Positions 9,722-18,026 of a DNA stretch of 64,000 nt are shown in pieces (positions within the stretch are counted from its first letter, which is position 1; each line of letters opens with the position of its first letter). The translations under genes and the position numbers were made by a program. A model generated the notes under the pieces. It saw nothing but the letters and a program-made list of their open reading frames with translations. It was not told where the DNA came from and did not search any database. The DNA comes from Candidatus Opimibacter iunctus (GTDB lineage Bacteria > Bacteroidota > Bacteroidia > Chitinophagales > Saprospiraceae). The stretch covers positions 41,001-105,000 of the forward strand of contig JADJVH010000014.1 in NCBI GenBank assembly GCA_016716665.1, given 5' to 3'.

Positions 9722-9768
9722 CTCACTTCAACACAGATCGCCTTCTCAACAGATCAGTTCAACGTATT

Positions 9769-11103
9769 ATGAATATTCTAAAACTAAGTTGGAAAAACAT
9801 TCTTGCCAAACCACTCAACAGCATGATGAGCGTTATGCTCTTCGCCCTAAGTGTAGGCCTGATTACTTTCCTGACTTTGTTCAATGACCAGTTTAAAAAA
9901 GGACTGGACAATAATCTGGCCGGTATTGACCTGGTGATCGGAGCCAAAGGAAGCCCACTCCAACTCATCCTCAACAGCATGTACCATATCGATGCGCCGA
10001 CCGGGAATATTCCCATCGGAGAGGCAGCCCCATTCCTGAACCCAAAACATCCATTACTCTCAGCTGCTGTTCCATTGTCATTGGGTGACAGTTATGGAGC
10101 ATTTCGTATCGCAGGTACCACCCCTTCTATCTTTCGTATGTATGGTGCTAGGCAAGTCGAAGGGGATATTTTTAAAAATGACTTTGAAGTAGTCGCAGGT
10201 TCTGCTGCTGCACAAAAGCTGCATTTGCATGTCGGGGATGAATTTTATTCCACCCATGGGCTGGAAGATAATCCTGATCTCACACATGATCATGGCAATC
10301 CGTTTGTAGTCACCGGTATACTCCAGCCTACGGGCACCGTTTTGGATCAACTCATCCTCACCACCCCGCAGACCGTGTGGAAAGTACACGAGCACGACAC
10401 CACTTCATCCACATCGACTGAATCTAGCCATGATGAACATGCACATAGTGCACAAGGACATGAACATTCTTCAAAGCCTATCATCACTATAGATTCTGCA
10501 GTTGCACAAGTGTTGACAGACAGCATTATCTCTGCCTTGAGAGCCCAGCCTGAAAAGGAAATCACAAGCATACTCGTCAGGTTCAAGACCAGGACCAATA
10601 TCCAATCGCTCAACCTGCTGCGCAATATCAATGCGAATACCGGTCTTATGGCTGCTTCACCCGCTATGGAAATCAACAGGCTCTATGCTATGATGGGTAG
10701 TGGCACTGAAGCGCTGCAATACATGGCTATATTGATTGCTATTGTTGCTGCCATCAGCATTTTCATCTCGCTGTACACCTCACTCAAGGAGCGCCGGTAT
10801 GAAATGGCACTATTGCGTGTTGGTGGAGCGGGTCCTGGGAAATTATTTCTGATGATCATCAGTGAGGGCCTTTGGATTGCGATCCTTGGACTGATCCTTG
10901 GCCTTGTTGCAGGTCATGCAGGCATGCACCTTGCAGGTGGGTTACTTGAAAAGGGATATAAATACCAGTTTACCGGCTTACAGTGGGTTCCTGAAGAAAT
11001 GTGGATCATCTTCGGTGCACTCTTGGTAGGCCTGCTGGCCGCGGTACTGCCTGCTTTACAGGGTTCAAGGACAGATCTGCATCGTACATTAGCTGAAAGC
11101 TAA
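9769..11103 (+). CDS. FtsX/MacB-type ABC permease with His-rich periplasmic loop
   Basis: A 444-residue protein with one N-terminal membrane helix, a large periplasmic domain and three C-terminal helices, the FtsX/MacB topology. The segment LVIGAKGSPLQLILNSMYH near residues 55-75 marks a subfamily found with LolD-like ATPases. Around residues 206-237 an insertion is rich in His, Ser and acidic residues (HEHD, HDEHAH, GHEH), typical of a Zn or other divalent metal-binding loop. I infer that the pair handles a metal ion or metal-loaded protein, comparable to the Zrg-type zinc system described in Vibrio cholerae. No periplasmic ZrgA-like partner is present here, so this stays tentative. Confidence 0.85.
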   Translation: MNILKLSWKNILAKPLNSMMSVMLFALSVGLITFLTLFNDQFKKGLDNNLAGIDLVIGAKGSPLQLILNSMYHIDAPTGNIPIGEAAPFLNPKHPLLSAAVPLSLGDSYGAFRIAGTTPSIFRMYGARQVEGDIFKNDFEVVAGSAAAQKLHLHVGDEFYSTHGLEDNPDLTHDHGNPFVVTGILQPTGTVLDQLILTTPQTVWKVHEHDTTSSTSTESSHDEHAHSAQGHEHSSKPIITIDSAVAQVLTDSIISALRAQPEKEITSILVRFKTRTNIQSLNLLRNINANTGLMAASPAMEINRLYAMMGSGTEALQYMAILIAIVAAISIFISLYTSLKERRYEMALLRVGGAGPGKLFLMIISEGLWIAILGLILGLVAGHAGMHLAGGLLEKGYKYQFTGLQWVPEEMWIIFGALLVGLLAAVLPALQGSRTDLHRTLAES

Positions 11104-11332
11104 TGGGTAGTTAGCACTGGGCATTTAGCAGTTGGCAAAGTTTAAAAGCAATTCTGTCTTGAGTAAAAAAGATGATTTTCTCTCTTCAAGAATATATGTC
11201 TTGTTGCTGATACTCCGTCAACCATCAATACACCAGGCTAGAATGCCGTTGGATGGAGTTTTCTCCGCCAACCAACGAAATACATATTTAAAATTCTCTT
11301 TTCAGGTATATTATAAGTAAATCACACATCAC

Positions 11333-12331
11333 ATGAAGCGTAAAGATTTTCTAAGAGGGCTCGGCCTCGTAGGCGCAGGCTCAATGATGGCAGGTAAAAT
11401 GAGCTCGTCCGGACGTGTATTGACTCCAGGTCCATTGCCTCCAAACTGTGTGCTCATCCCTTCAGAAACGGCAGGGCCATTTCCACTGGACCTTACGGAA
11501 AACCAAGTCTTCTTCAGACAGGATGTTCGGGAAGACAGAACCGGGGTGCTGCTCAATCAGCGCATAAAAATCATCGGCTCAGAAAACTGTCTTCCGATGC
11601 CCAATGTCAGAGTCAATATATGGGCTTGCGACAAGGATGGATTATATTCAGGATACGGAGCTGAAACAGGTAAAACATACATGCGCGGTTACCAGATTAC
11701 AGATGCCAACGGTGAAGTCAATTTTATCACCATTCTCCCGGGCTGGTACAACGGGCGTATCTGCCATATCCATTTTCAGGCGTATGTCAGTTCAGTTTAT
11801 GCCGCTATTTCACAACTGACCTATCCTATTGCAGAGAAGAATGCCATTTATGCTGCCAATCCAGCGCTGTATACCAAAGGACTGGATCCATTGTCTTACA
11901 ACAATGACGGCGTTTTCGCAGATGGGTATGCCTACCAACTTGCCACCTTGACTGCCAATCCGGATACGGGTGGATATGATTCATATCTCGAAGTAACGAT
12001 TCAGGGATCTGGGCTGACCTCTCTCGCTAAAGCCGAGCCGGAGACAGGAGGACAGTTTAAGCTCTATCAGAATCAACCTAATCCATACACTGAAGCGACT
12101 ACAGTGCCATTTGATATGCTGACCACAGGTGATGCATTCCTGGAGATATGGAGCCTTGCTGGAATCAAGCTCGCGGAGTTGAGCAAGCAAGGGCTCAATC
12201 CTGGCCGGTATACATTTGACATAAATACCGTTTCACTAGGCTTGCCAACATCTAACTATGTGTATCAATTACGCGTAGAAACTAACAATGGCGTTTTCAG
12301 GCAATCGAAAGTCATGACTTGTGTTAAATGA
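11333..12331 (+). CDS. Exported intradiol ring-cleavage dioxygenase-like protein with T9SS sorting domain
   Basis: A 332-residue protein. The N-terminus MKRKDFLRGLGLVGAGSMMAG is Tat-like (KR rather than RR). The core matches the intradiol dioxygenase fold: ETAGPFP near residue 45, NIWACDKDGLYSGYG near 93, then RGYQITDANGEVNF and TILPGWYNGRICHIHF, supplying candidate Tyr/His Fe(III) ligands. Residues 240-332 form a type A T9SS sorting domain (KLYQNQPNPYTEAT, then YVYQLRV). The family normally opens catechol-type rings inside cells, so a T9SS address predicts a cell-surface or secreted enzyme acting on extracellular aromatics or polymers (inference). Its stop codon is in a word-A array. Confidence 0.85.
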   Translation: MKRKDFLRGLGLVGAGSMMAGKMSSSGRVLTPGPLPPNCVLIPSETAGPFPLDLTENQVFFRQDVREDRTGVLLNQRIKIIGSENCLPMPNVRVNIWACDKDGLYSGYGAETGKTYMRGYQITDANGEVNFITILPGWYNGRICHIHFQAYVSSVYAAISQLTYPIAEKNAIYAANPALYTKGLDPLSYNNDGVFADGYAYQLATLTANPDTGGYDSYLEVTIQGSGLTSLAKAEPETGGQFKLYQNQPNPYTEATTVPFDMLTTGDAFLEIWSLAGIKLAELSKQGLNPGRYTFDINTVSLGLPTSNYVYQLRVETNNGVFRQSKVMTCVK

Positions 12332-12440
12332 AAAATGAAAAGTGAAGAGTGAAAAATGAGATATGAAGAGTGAAAAGTGAAGAGTATACAAGGGCCAAAC
12401 CCATTTTTCACTTTTCACTCTTCTTTTTTCACTTTTCAAC
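12329..12440. repeat. Inverted pair of word-A arrays between convergent genes; probable bidirectional terminator
   Basis: Left arm (12329-12378) is made of GTGAAAA/GTGAAGA units; right arm (about 12400-12440) of the complementary TTTTCAC/CTTCAC units, with ~20 nt between. The stop codons of the dioxygenase (12329-12331) and of the M1 peptidase (12436-12438) both lie in the arms. A long imperfect AT-rich stem is possible on either strand. Confidence 0.8.
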
Positions 12441-14787
12441 TCCTTCCGGGGATAGCTCCATTGCGTTGCATGGCATTGGGTGATTCTTCCACCTTGTGAT
12501 GCTTGTATACCTCAAAGCGTGATGGCAATTCCTTGACAGGCCAGTTGTTATTGGCCATGTCGATATCGGCCGTTTCCTTGAATGGATCGATGACGATACC
12601 CGTCACTTCCTTATTTTTTACAAAGACTTTCCGGAAGTTGTTTTCATTCTTACGCCAGATTTCTACAGGCACCTTTTCCACTTCCTTTGTGCCATCTGCA
12701 TAGGTCCATTCGATGATGACCGGCATGACGAGTCCGCCTTTATTGCTAAAGAAGAGTTCGTAATAATTTTCATCGCCAAACTTCTCTTTCTTCTCCTTTT
12801 CCGAAAACGTCTCATCATATAGCCATGTCCTCGTAGTCGTCACACTGTCCTTGCCATCCCAGGGCTTGTAACCAACATAGAAATCACGCAGGCCCGGATC
12901 TTCGTCAATGGCATATTTCATCCCGGACTCCTGGTTGCGCGTCTTTGAGATATGATCGGCTGGAGGTTCGGCCCGATGGGTGTTGATATATTCCTCCCGT
13001 TCAGGGTTCTGTTCGAGGTCAACCTTGTACCACTTGATACTGTCCAGGGATATATCGACTGCATCGATGCTGTAAAACCAACCACGCCAGAACCAATCCA
13101 GGTCTATGCCACTGGCATCTTCCATCGTACGGAAGAAGTCCGCAGGGGTAGGATGCTTGAATGCCCATCTCGTACAATAGGTCTTGAAGGCATAGTCAAA
13201 TTTTTCCCTGCCCATCACGGTTTCACGCAGGATATTTAGTGCGCATGATGGTTTCATATACGCATTGGCAAAATAGTTGACGAGGTTTTCACTATTGGTC
13301 ATGATCGGTTCCAGGTTGTTTTTGGGTTGTCCCATATAGCCTGTGATCACATCTGTGGGGCCAAACCAATGCGGATAGTCAGGATCCCACTCGCACTCAG
13401 CGAGGAACTGCAAAAACGAATTGATGCCTTCATCAAACCAGGCCCACTGGCGTTCGTCACTATTGATGATCATGGGGAAATACGTGTGGCCGACCTCATG
13501 GATGATCGTCGATATCGCATCGTTTTTGGAATGCTCTGTATAGGTGCCATCCTCCTCCGCACGACCCGGATTGAAGCAGATCATCGGATACTCCATGCCA
13601 TTGGCTGCTTCAACCGAGATGGCACTTGGATAAGGATAAGGTATTGAATATTTGGAATACACTTTCAAAGTGTGCGCAACGGCTTTGGTGGAAAATCGGC
13701 TATAGATCGGGTATGCTTCCTTGGCATAGTAGCTCATACACATCGCGCGCTTTCCATCTTCATTGTAATGCGGCATGGCATCCCAGATAAATTTGCGACT
13801 GGATGTCCAGGCAAAGTCACGCACATTGTCCGCTTTATAGATCCACGTTTTAGTGCCGGTTACATTTTTATTTTTCTCCGCTTTCTTTGCTTCATCAAGT
13901 GTTACGATTTCAACCGGTGCCGTGGCTGCCTGCGCTTCTTTCCAACGTTGGTTTTGCGCTGGGGTGAGGACCTGGGCATAGTTCATACATTCTCCTGTAG
14001 CACCCACGATGTGATCTTCAGGTACTGTCATTTTGACGAGGAAGTTTCCAAACGTCAGTGCAAATTCACCACGGCCAACGAATTGTTTTGTTTGCCACCC
14101 TGCTTCATCCGTGTATGCGCACAATCTTGGATACCACTGCACAATCGTGTACAGGCTGTTGCCGTCTTTTTCAAAATACTCATATCCGCCGCGCCCCCAG
14201 CTCGTCGTGTTCATGCGGTCGATCAGGTTGTAATACCAACTGATGTTAAAGACATATTGGTCGCCCGGCTTGAGCGGGTGAGGCAACTCAACACGCATCA
14301 TCGTCTGGTTGATCGTATAGGTTAACGAATCGCCGTTTTCATCTGTGATAGCGATGATCTTGTCGCCATATTTGTCCAGTTCACGCCAGGGCTCCAGCAT
14401 GCGTAGTTGGTTTTCGCTCATCACCTGGCTCATACGTGCAGACTCCATTTTATGCTTGTCTGATGAAGCGCTATGCTCATTTTCATCAAGCTGCAGCCAT
14501 AGATAAGTGAGTGTGGAAGGCGACTGATTGTGGTAGGTAATCTGCTCTTTCCCCCGGAGCTGCTGCAGCTTTTCATCCAGGACGCATTCAATTTCATAAT
14601 CAACCCTTTGCTGCCAGTATGCAGGACCGGGACTGCCATCCACATTTCTGTAGGTGTTGGGGGAGGGGAGCATCGCGCCCAGTTGCTCAAACTTATTTCC
14701 ATGATTGGAGGTCGATTGGCTTACTGCAGTAGTAATGGAGATGCAAAGCATACCCAGGCAAATGAAAAAAGTAGTGGTCAACTTCAT
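12436..14787 (-). CDS. Exported M1-family (gluzincin) metallopeptidase
   Basis: A 783-residue protein with a signal peptide (MKLTTTFFICLGMLCISITTAVSQ). An N-terminal beta-rich region is followed by the gluzincin core: HEVGH near residue 430 and, 18 residues after the second His, the third ligand Glu in WFDEG. The GxMEN-like exopeptidase region reads ANGMEYPMI here, typical of M1 relatives in Bacteroidota. No T9SS domain is visible, so I expect a periplasmic or outer-membrane location. It should trim peptides from the N-terminus, feeding amino acid uptake. It shares a convergent word-A hairpin with the dioxygenase gene and starts 71 nt from the divergent VanX-like gene. Confidence 0.88.
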   Translation of the reverse strand: MKLTTTFFICLGMLCISITTAVSQSTSNHGNKFEQLGAMLPSPNTYRNVDGSPGPAYWQQRVDYEIECVLDEKLQQLRGKEQITYHNQSPSTLTYLWLQLDENEHSASSDKHKMESARMSQVMSENQLRMLEPWRELDKYGDKIIAITDENGDSLTYTINQTMMRVELPHPLKPGDQYVFNISWYYNLIDRMNTTSWGRGGYEYFEKDGNSLYTIVQWYPRLCAYTDEAGWQTKQFVGRGEFALTFGNFLVKMTVPEDHIVGATGECMNYAQVLTPAQNQRWKEAQAATAPVEIVTLDEAKKAEKNKNVTGTKTWIYKADNVRDFAWTSSRKFIWDAMPHYNEDGKRAMCMSYYAKEAYPIYSRFSTKAVAHTLKVYSKYSIPYPYPSAISVEAANGMEYPMICFNPGRAEEDGTYTEHSKNDAISTIIHEVGHTYFPMIINSDERQWAWFDEGINSFLQFLAECEWDPDYPHWFGPTDVITGYMGQPKNNLEPIMTNSENLVNYFANAYMKPSCALNILRETVMGREKFDYAFKTYCTRWAFKHPTPADFFRTMEDASGIDLDWFWRGWFYSIDAVDISLDSIKWYKVDLEQNPEREEYINTHRAEPPADHISKTRNQESGMKYAIDEDPGLRDFYVGYKPWDGKDSVTTTRTWLYDETFSEKEKKEKFGDENYYELFFSNKGGLVMPVIIEWTYADGTKEVEKVPVEIWRKNENNFRKVFVKNKEVTGIVIDPFKETADIDMANNNWPVKELPSRFEVYKHHKVEESPNAMQRNGAIPGRS

Positions 14788-14858
14788 GATATGAGGCGTT
14801 TGGATGAACGGATACTAAAGTAAGCAGCGCTTGATTCTATGGCGACTTTATTTAGACG

Positions 14859-15611
14859 ATGAGAGGATTTTGGCAGACCTGTGCTTTGATTACTTGTATT
14901 ATCTTCATTCCCATGACTAGCATTTCCGGTTGGTTTTGTATGATTGTTTCAGTCGTGATGATGCCTCTTATTGTATCCTCCTGCAAGGCGGATCAAAAAC
15001 CTTTACCTGCACCTGTACAGTCTCCTGCTACCCCGATGATGGACGACCAGGTAGATTTCGATACATCCCTTTGGACTGAGCTCAAGGCTGAAGATGGATA
15101 TGTCATCGATATGCGATATGCTACGGTGGACAATTTTGTCAAAGAGGCCATCTATCCATGCGCGCGTTTTTTCCTGAGGCCGGAAGTAGCCTCGGCCTTA
15201 ACTGAAGTGAGTAAAACGCTCTTACCTCAGGGGTATAAACTCAAGCTCTTCGATGGATATCGTCCCAGGACTGCCCAGCAAAAGCTTTGGGATAAAGTGC
15301 CTAACCCTGATTATGTAGCACCTCCTAAGGAAGGATCCATGCACAACAGGGGTGTGGCGATAGATCTGACCTTGGCTGATCTCAAGGGACAGGAAATCGA
15401 TATGGGGACTACCTATGATTTTTTTGGTTCTGAGGCACACAGGGATTATCAAAATCTGCCTCAGCAGATCCTTGATCATCGACGTGCATTGCGGATGGCG
15501 ATGGAAGCACATGGGTTTCAATCTATCCGTACAGAATGGTGGCATTTTTCCTTTACAAGAGGTTCGTACCCGTTGGATGACTGGCAATGGCCCTGTGTCG
15601 ATCAAAAATGA
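14859..15611 (+). CDS. D-alanyl-D-alanine dipeptidase (VanX/DdpX family, M15D), probable lipoprotein
   Basis: Zinc dipeptidases of this family cleave D-Ala-D-Ala. The metal and catalytic motifs are SMHNRGVAIDLTL (SxHxxGxAxD) near residue 158 and EWWHF near 228; FDGYRPRTAQQKLW is also family-typical. Two hydrophobic stretches precede IVSSC, a likely lipobox, so the mature protein would start at Cys near residue 43 and sit in the periplasm. A role in recycling D-Ala-D-Ala from peptidoglycan turnover is more likely than vancomycin resistance, since no vanH/vanA ligase or sensor is nearby. The TGA stop is part of a perfect 24-bp inverted repeat. Confidence 0.88.
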   Translation: MRGFWQTCALITCIIFIPMTSISGWFCMIVSVVMMPLIVSSCKADQKPLPAPVQSPATPMMDDQVDFDTSLWTELKAEDGYVIDMRYATVDNFVKEAIYPCARFFLRPEVASALTEVSKTLLPQGYKLKLFDGYRPRTAQQKLWDKVPNPDYVAPPKEGSMHNRGVAIDLTLADLKGQEIDMGTTYDFFGSEAHRDYQNLPQQILDHRRALRMAMEAHGFQSIRTEWWHFSFTRGSYPLDDWQWPCVDQK

Positions 15612-15655
15612 ACATGTAGGGGTTCAAAATCTTGAACCCCTACATGTTCATTTTT
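15604..15655. terminator. Perfect 24-bp palindrome containing the vanX-like stop codon
   Basis: Arms 15604-15627 and 15632-15655 are perfectly complementary around a 4-nt AATC loop. The outer ends are A5 and T5, so the hairpin has the shape of a bidirectional intrinsic terminator. Its inner core (AGGGGTTCAA / TTGAACCCCT) recurs at 25549-25576. Confidence 0.85.
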
Positions 15656-15710
15656 AATCCCGGTAATCCCATTGGAAGATTCTTCCTGCCCTCTTTGACA
15701 ATATTCATGC

Positions 15711-15718
15711 TATTTTTG
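15711..15718 (+). promoter_or_regulatory. Candidate -7 element of the moxR-like gene
   Basis: TATTTTTG matches TAnnTTTG and lies 48 nt before ATG 15767. A TTTG at 15694-15697 is only 13 nt upstream, shorter than usual. Confidence 0.3.
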
Positions 15719-15766
15719 GCATTCTTATTCCCTACAGGAATCAGGAAGTTTCAATTTAAAACACAT

Positions 15767-16735
15767 ATGAGTCCAGAATATACATCTGACGTTCAAGCCA
15801 TTGACGCCCTCGCCGCGAAGTACCAGGCCCTGCGTAAAGAAATTGCCAAAGTGATCGTAGGACAGGATGATGTTGTCAAGGCGGTACTGATCTCGTTGTT
15901 TTCCAACGGGCACAGTCTCCTGGTGGGGGTTCCCGGACTGGCCAAGACCTTGCTGGTGAGCACGATCTCCGAAGTACTCGACCTTGAGTTTAAGCGCATC
16001 CAGTTTACCCCTGACCTCATGCCTTCGGACATTACCGGTACAGAGATCCTCGACGAAGACCGTCATTTTAAGTTTAACCGCGGGCCGATCTTTGCCAATA
16101 TCATCCTGGCAGATGAGATCAACCGTACCCCGCCAAAGACACAGGCTGCCCTGTTGGAAGCCATGCAAGAGAGATCTGTCACCGTCAATGGTGAGCGTCA
16201 TCTCCTGCCGGCCCCTTTCTTTGTTCTTGCTACTCAAAATCCGATCGAGCAGGAAGGAACCTATCCACTTCCTGAGGCTCAGTTGGACAGGTTTATGTTC
16301 AACATCCCACTGGATTATCCATCCTATGAGGAAGAGATCCAGGTAGTCAAGACGACGACCAATATCCAGGATACCAAACTCACCCATATCCTCAGTGCGG
16401 GAGAAATCCTCCATTTCCAGCAACTGGTCCGTAAAATTCCGGTGGCTGACAATGTGCTTGAATATGCGGTTTCGCTGGCTTCCAAGACCCGCCCGGGCAC
16501 TTCAAGGGCCACAGACCAGGTCAACCAGTATATTTCCTGGGGAGCAGGTCCACGTGCATCCCAGTACCTCGTGCTTGGTGCCAAATGCCATGCAGCGATC
16601 GTCGGCAAATATTCTCCTGATATCTCTGATGTCAAGGCAGTTGCCAAATATGTCCTTCGCCACCGTATTGTAAGGAACTATAAGGCTGAAGCTGAGGGAA
16701 TCAATGAGGAGAAAGTGATCGAAGGGTTGCTTTAA
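15767..16735 (+). CDS. MoxR-family AAA+ ATPase
   Basis: A 322-residue cytoplasmic AAA+ ATPase. Walker A GVPGLAKT is near residue 55, Walker B IILADEINRTPPKTQ near 115, sensor 1 ATQNP near 155, followed by EAQLDRFMF and the C-terminal lid. MoxR proteins act as chaperones that help mature or activate partner complexes, usually with VWA-domain proteins. No DUF58 or VWA gene follows here, which is unusual because the family normally heads a moxR-DUF58-VWA operon. The frame extends upstream to 15632, but that would start inside the 24-bp palindrome; ATG 15767 gives the normal family N-terminus. Confidence 0.9.
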   Translation: MSPEYTSDVQAIDALAAKYQALRKEIAKVIVGQDDVVKAVLISLFSNGHSLLVGVPGLAKTLLVSTISEVLDLEFKRIQFTPDLMPSDITGTEILDEDRHFKFNRGPIFANIILADEINRTPPKTQAALLEAMQERSVTVNGERHLLPAPFFVLATQNPIEQEGTYPLPEAQLDRFMFNIPLDYPSYEEEIQVVKTTTNIQDTKLTHILSAGEILHFQQLVRKIPVADNVLEYAVSLASKTRPGTSRATDQVNQYISWGAGPRASQYLVLGAKCHAAIVGKYSPDISDVKAVAKYVLRHRIVRNYKAEAEGINEEKVIEGLL

Positions 16736-16846
16736 CCTTCTTCAAACTCCGGTCCTACAGGCTAATTTTCCTGTAGTTGTAAATAGACAGTGCATAGCTT
16801 ACTTTCAAGGTACTTTTTACCGATATTTGGGTTGAAATAACCGGCT

Positions 16847-17383
16847 ATGAACAAATTTGTCAAGAAGATTGGCCTCTGGCTTGGACTCTTCCTCTTGGGT
16901 CTTGCGCTCTTCTCTCTCCTCCTTCCCGCAGATGTAAAAGTCAAACGCTCCATTGAAATCAGTGCACCTGTTGACAGGGTATTTGACCAGGTCAACGACT
17001 TACGCAATTGGGAAAAATGGGATCCATGGAAGCGAATGGACCCAACGATGGTCATGACCTTCAGCAACCCTCCTATCGGCCAGAATGCCTTTTACAAATG
17101 GGAATCACAGAATGAACGCATAGGCAAGGGTACCATGACGCTTATCCGCGTAGCCACAAATGAAGAGATCGAGACCGCGATTGATTTTGACGGAAAGGAT
17201 CAGGCCAGTTCCAAATTCCAGTTTGCCCACAAAGGCGATAACATCGAAGTCACCTGGAGCATGAACAAGCATGTGGGGATGCTCCCGTGGAACAAGTACT
17301 TTGGGTTTATGATGCGTGGAGAGATCAAGAGGCAGTTTGACAACGGACTTAAGGGCCTCAAATTCTACACCGAAAAAAGCTAA
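16847..17383 (+). CDS. SRPBCC-domain (polyketide cyclase/START-like) protein with membrane anchor
   Basis: A 178-residue protein. One hydrophobic helix (residues 9-27, GLWLGLFLLGLALFSLLL) is followed by an SRPBCC fold: IEISAPVDRVFDQVNDLRNWEKWDPW, then GKGTMTLI and a C-terminal amphipathic helix (GEIKRQFDNGLKGLKFY). This arrangement is common for SRPBCC proteins that bind small hydrophobic ligands. The function is unknown. The gene lies 111 nt after moxR, with a weak 7-bp inverted repeat (CTACAGG/CCTGTAG) at 16755-16776 between them, so co-transcription is uncertain. Confidence 0.8.
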   Translation: MNKFVKKIGLWLGLFLLGLALFSLLLPADVKVKRSIEISAPVDRVFDQVNDLRNWEKWDPWKRMDPTMVMTFSNPPIGQNAFYKWESQNERIGKGTMTLIRVATNEEIETAIDFDGKDQASSKFQFAHKGDNIEVTWSMNKHVGMLPWNKYFGFMMRGEIKRQFDNGLKGLKFYTEKS

Positions 17384-17401
17384 CAACCATCTACCCCTAA
17401 A

Positions 17402-17415
17402 TCCCCTGAAGGGGA
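17402..17415. repeat. Short palindrome TCCCCTGAAGGGGA
   Basis: Six-base-pair arms around GA, in the context CTAAATCCCCTGAAGGGGAC. A related element (CCCTTAAAGGG) is at 22303-22313. I recall similar elements scattered in other Bacteroidota genomes, but cannot check this here. Confidence 0.5.
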
Positions 17416-17473
17416 CTTGCCATTTGATCAGCTTAAACTTTTAACCTTCTCACCTTCTAACCACTCACCTATT

Positions 17474-17926
17474 ATGCCACAGCCAAATTTTGTCGCTATT
17501 CTGATCGCCACGCTGATCCCAATGATCATCGGCTTTATCTATTACCATCCCAAAGTCATGGGCAAAGCCTGGATGCAATCCCTTGGTATCACAGAAGAAT
17601 CCCTTAAGAAGGGAAATATGGCCATCATCTTCGCAGTATCCCTGCTTATGTCCTTTATGCTATCCTTTTTCCTGCTCATCAATGTGGATGGACCGGGCCA
17701 AGAAGGACCCATCGGCCAGTTCGATACCTTCAAGCATGGTGCATTTCACGGCTTCCTGATAGCCCTGACCGTTGCTATGCCAGTCATGGTCACCAATGGC
17801 CTGTTTGAAAGGAAGAATGCAAAAAACATGATCATCAATGTCATCTATTGGGTCATCACCATTTCACTGATGGCCGGCGTGATCGATGCGATGAATCATT
17901 GGCCAAATGACATGCCCACAGTATAA
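17474..17926 (+). CDS. DUF1761-family integral membrane protein
   Basis: A 150-residue protein with four predicted membrane helices. The family signature is visible near the N-terminus (GFIYYHPKVMGKAWM) and in the middle (HGAFHGFLIALTVAMPVMVTNGLFER). The family has no established function. I chose ATG 17474 because the upstream extension is hydrophilic repeat-like sequence and the first helix begins a few residues after this Met. The stop codon touches a word-A array shared with the convergent trhO gene. Confidence 0.8.
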   Translation: MPQPNFVAILIATLIPMIIGFIYYHPKVMGKAWMQSLGITEESLKKGNMAIIFAVSLLMSFMLSFFLLINVDGPGQEGPIGQFDTFKHGAFHGFLIALTVAMPVMVTNGLFERKNAKNMIINVIYWVITISLMAGVIDAMNHWPNDMPTV

Positions 17927-18026
17927 GTGAAAAACGAAGAGTGAAAAGTGAAGAGTGAACCATACTAACCATTTTTCACTCTTCATTTTTCACTCTTCAT
18001 TTTTCGTTCTTCATTTTTCGTTTTTC
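17927..18026. repeat. Inverted pair of word-A arrays between convergent DUF1761 and trhO genes
   Basis: The left arm reads GTGAAAA/CGAAGA/GTGAAGA; after a ~17-nt centre (CCATACTAACC) the right arm reads TTTTTCAC/TCTTCATTTTTCGTT. The DUF1761 stop (17924-17926) touches the left end and the trhO stop (18025-18027) is in the right end. A long imperfect stem can form in RNA from either strand. Confidence 0.8.

Noticed and set aside
13672..14325. Open frame of 217 codons on the plus strand
   Set aside because: It is antisense to the M1 peptidase gene, which has a signal peptide and HExxH motif; the plus-strand product has no recognisable domain.
14859..15611. Vancomycin resistance locus because of the VanX-like protein
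   Set aside because: No vanH, vanA/B ligase or VanRS regulators are nearby; a peptidoglycan turnover role is more likely.
15618..15642. GGTTC-like sequence reminiscent of a tRNA T-arm
   Set aside because: It is part of a perfect palindrome and no acceptor stem, D-arm or anticodon arm can be built around it. I found no tRNA in the window.
15725..16423. Open frame of 232 codons on the minus strand
   Set aside because: It is antisense to the MoxR ATPase, whose Walker motifs are intact; the minus-strand product is a shadow.
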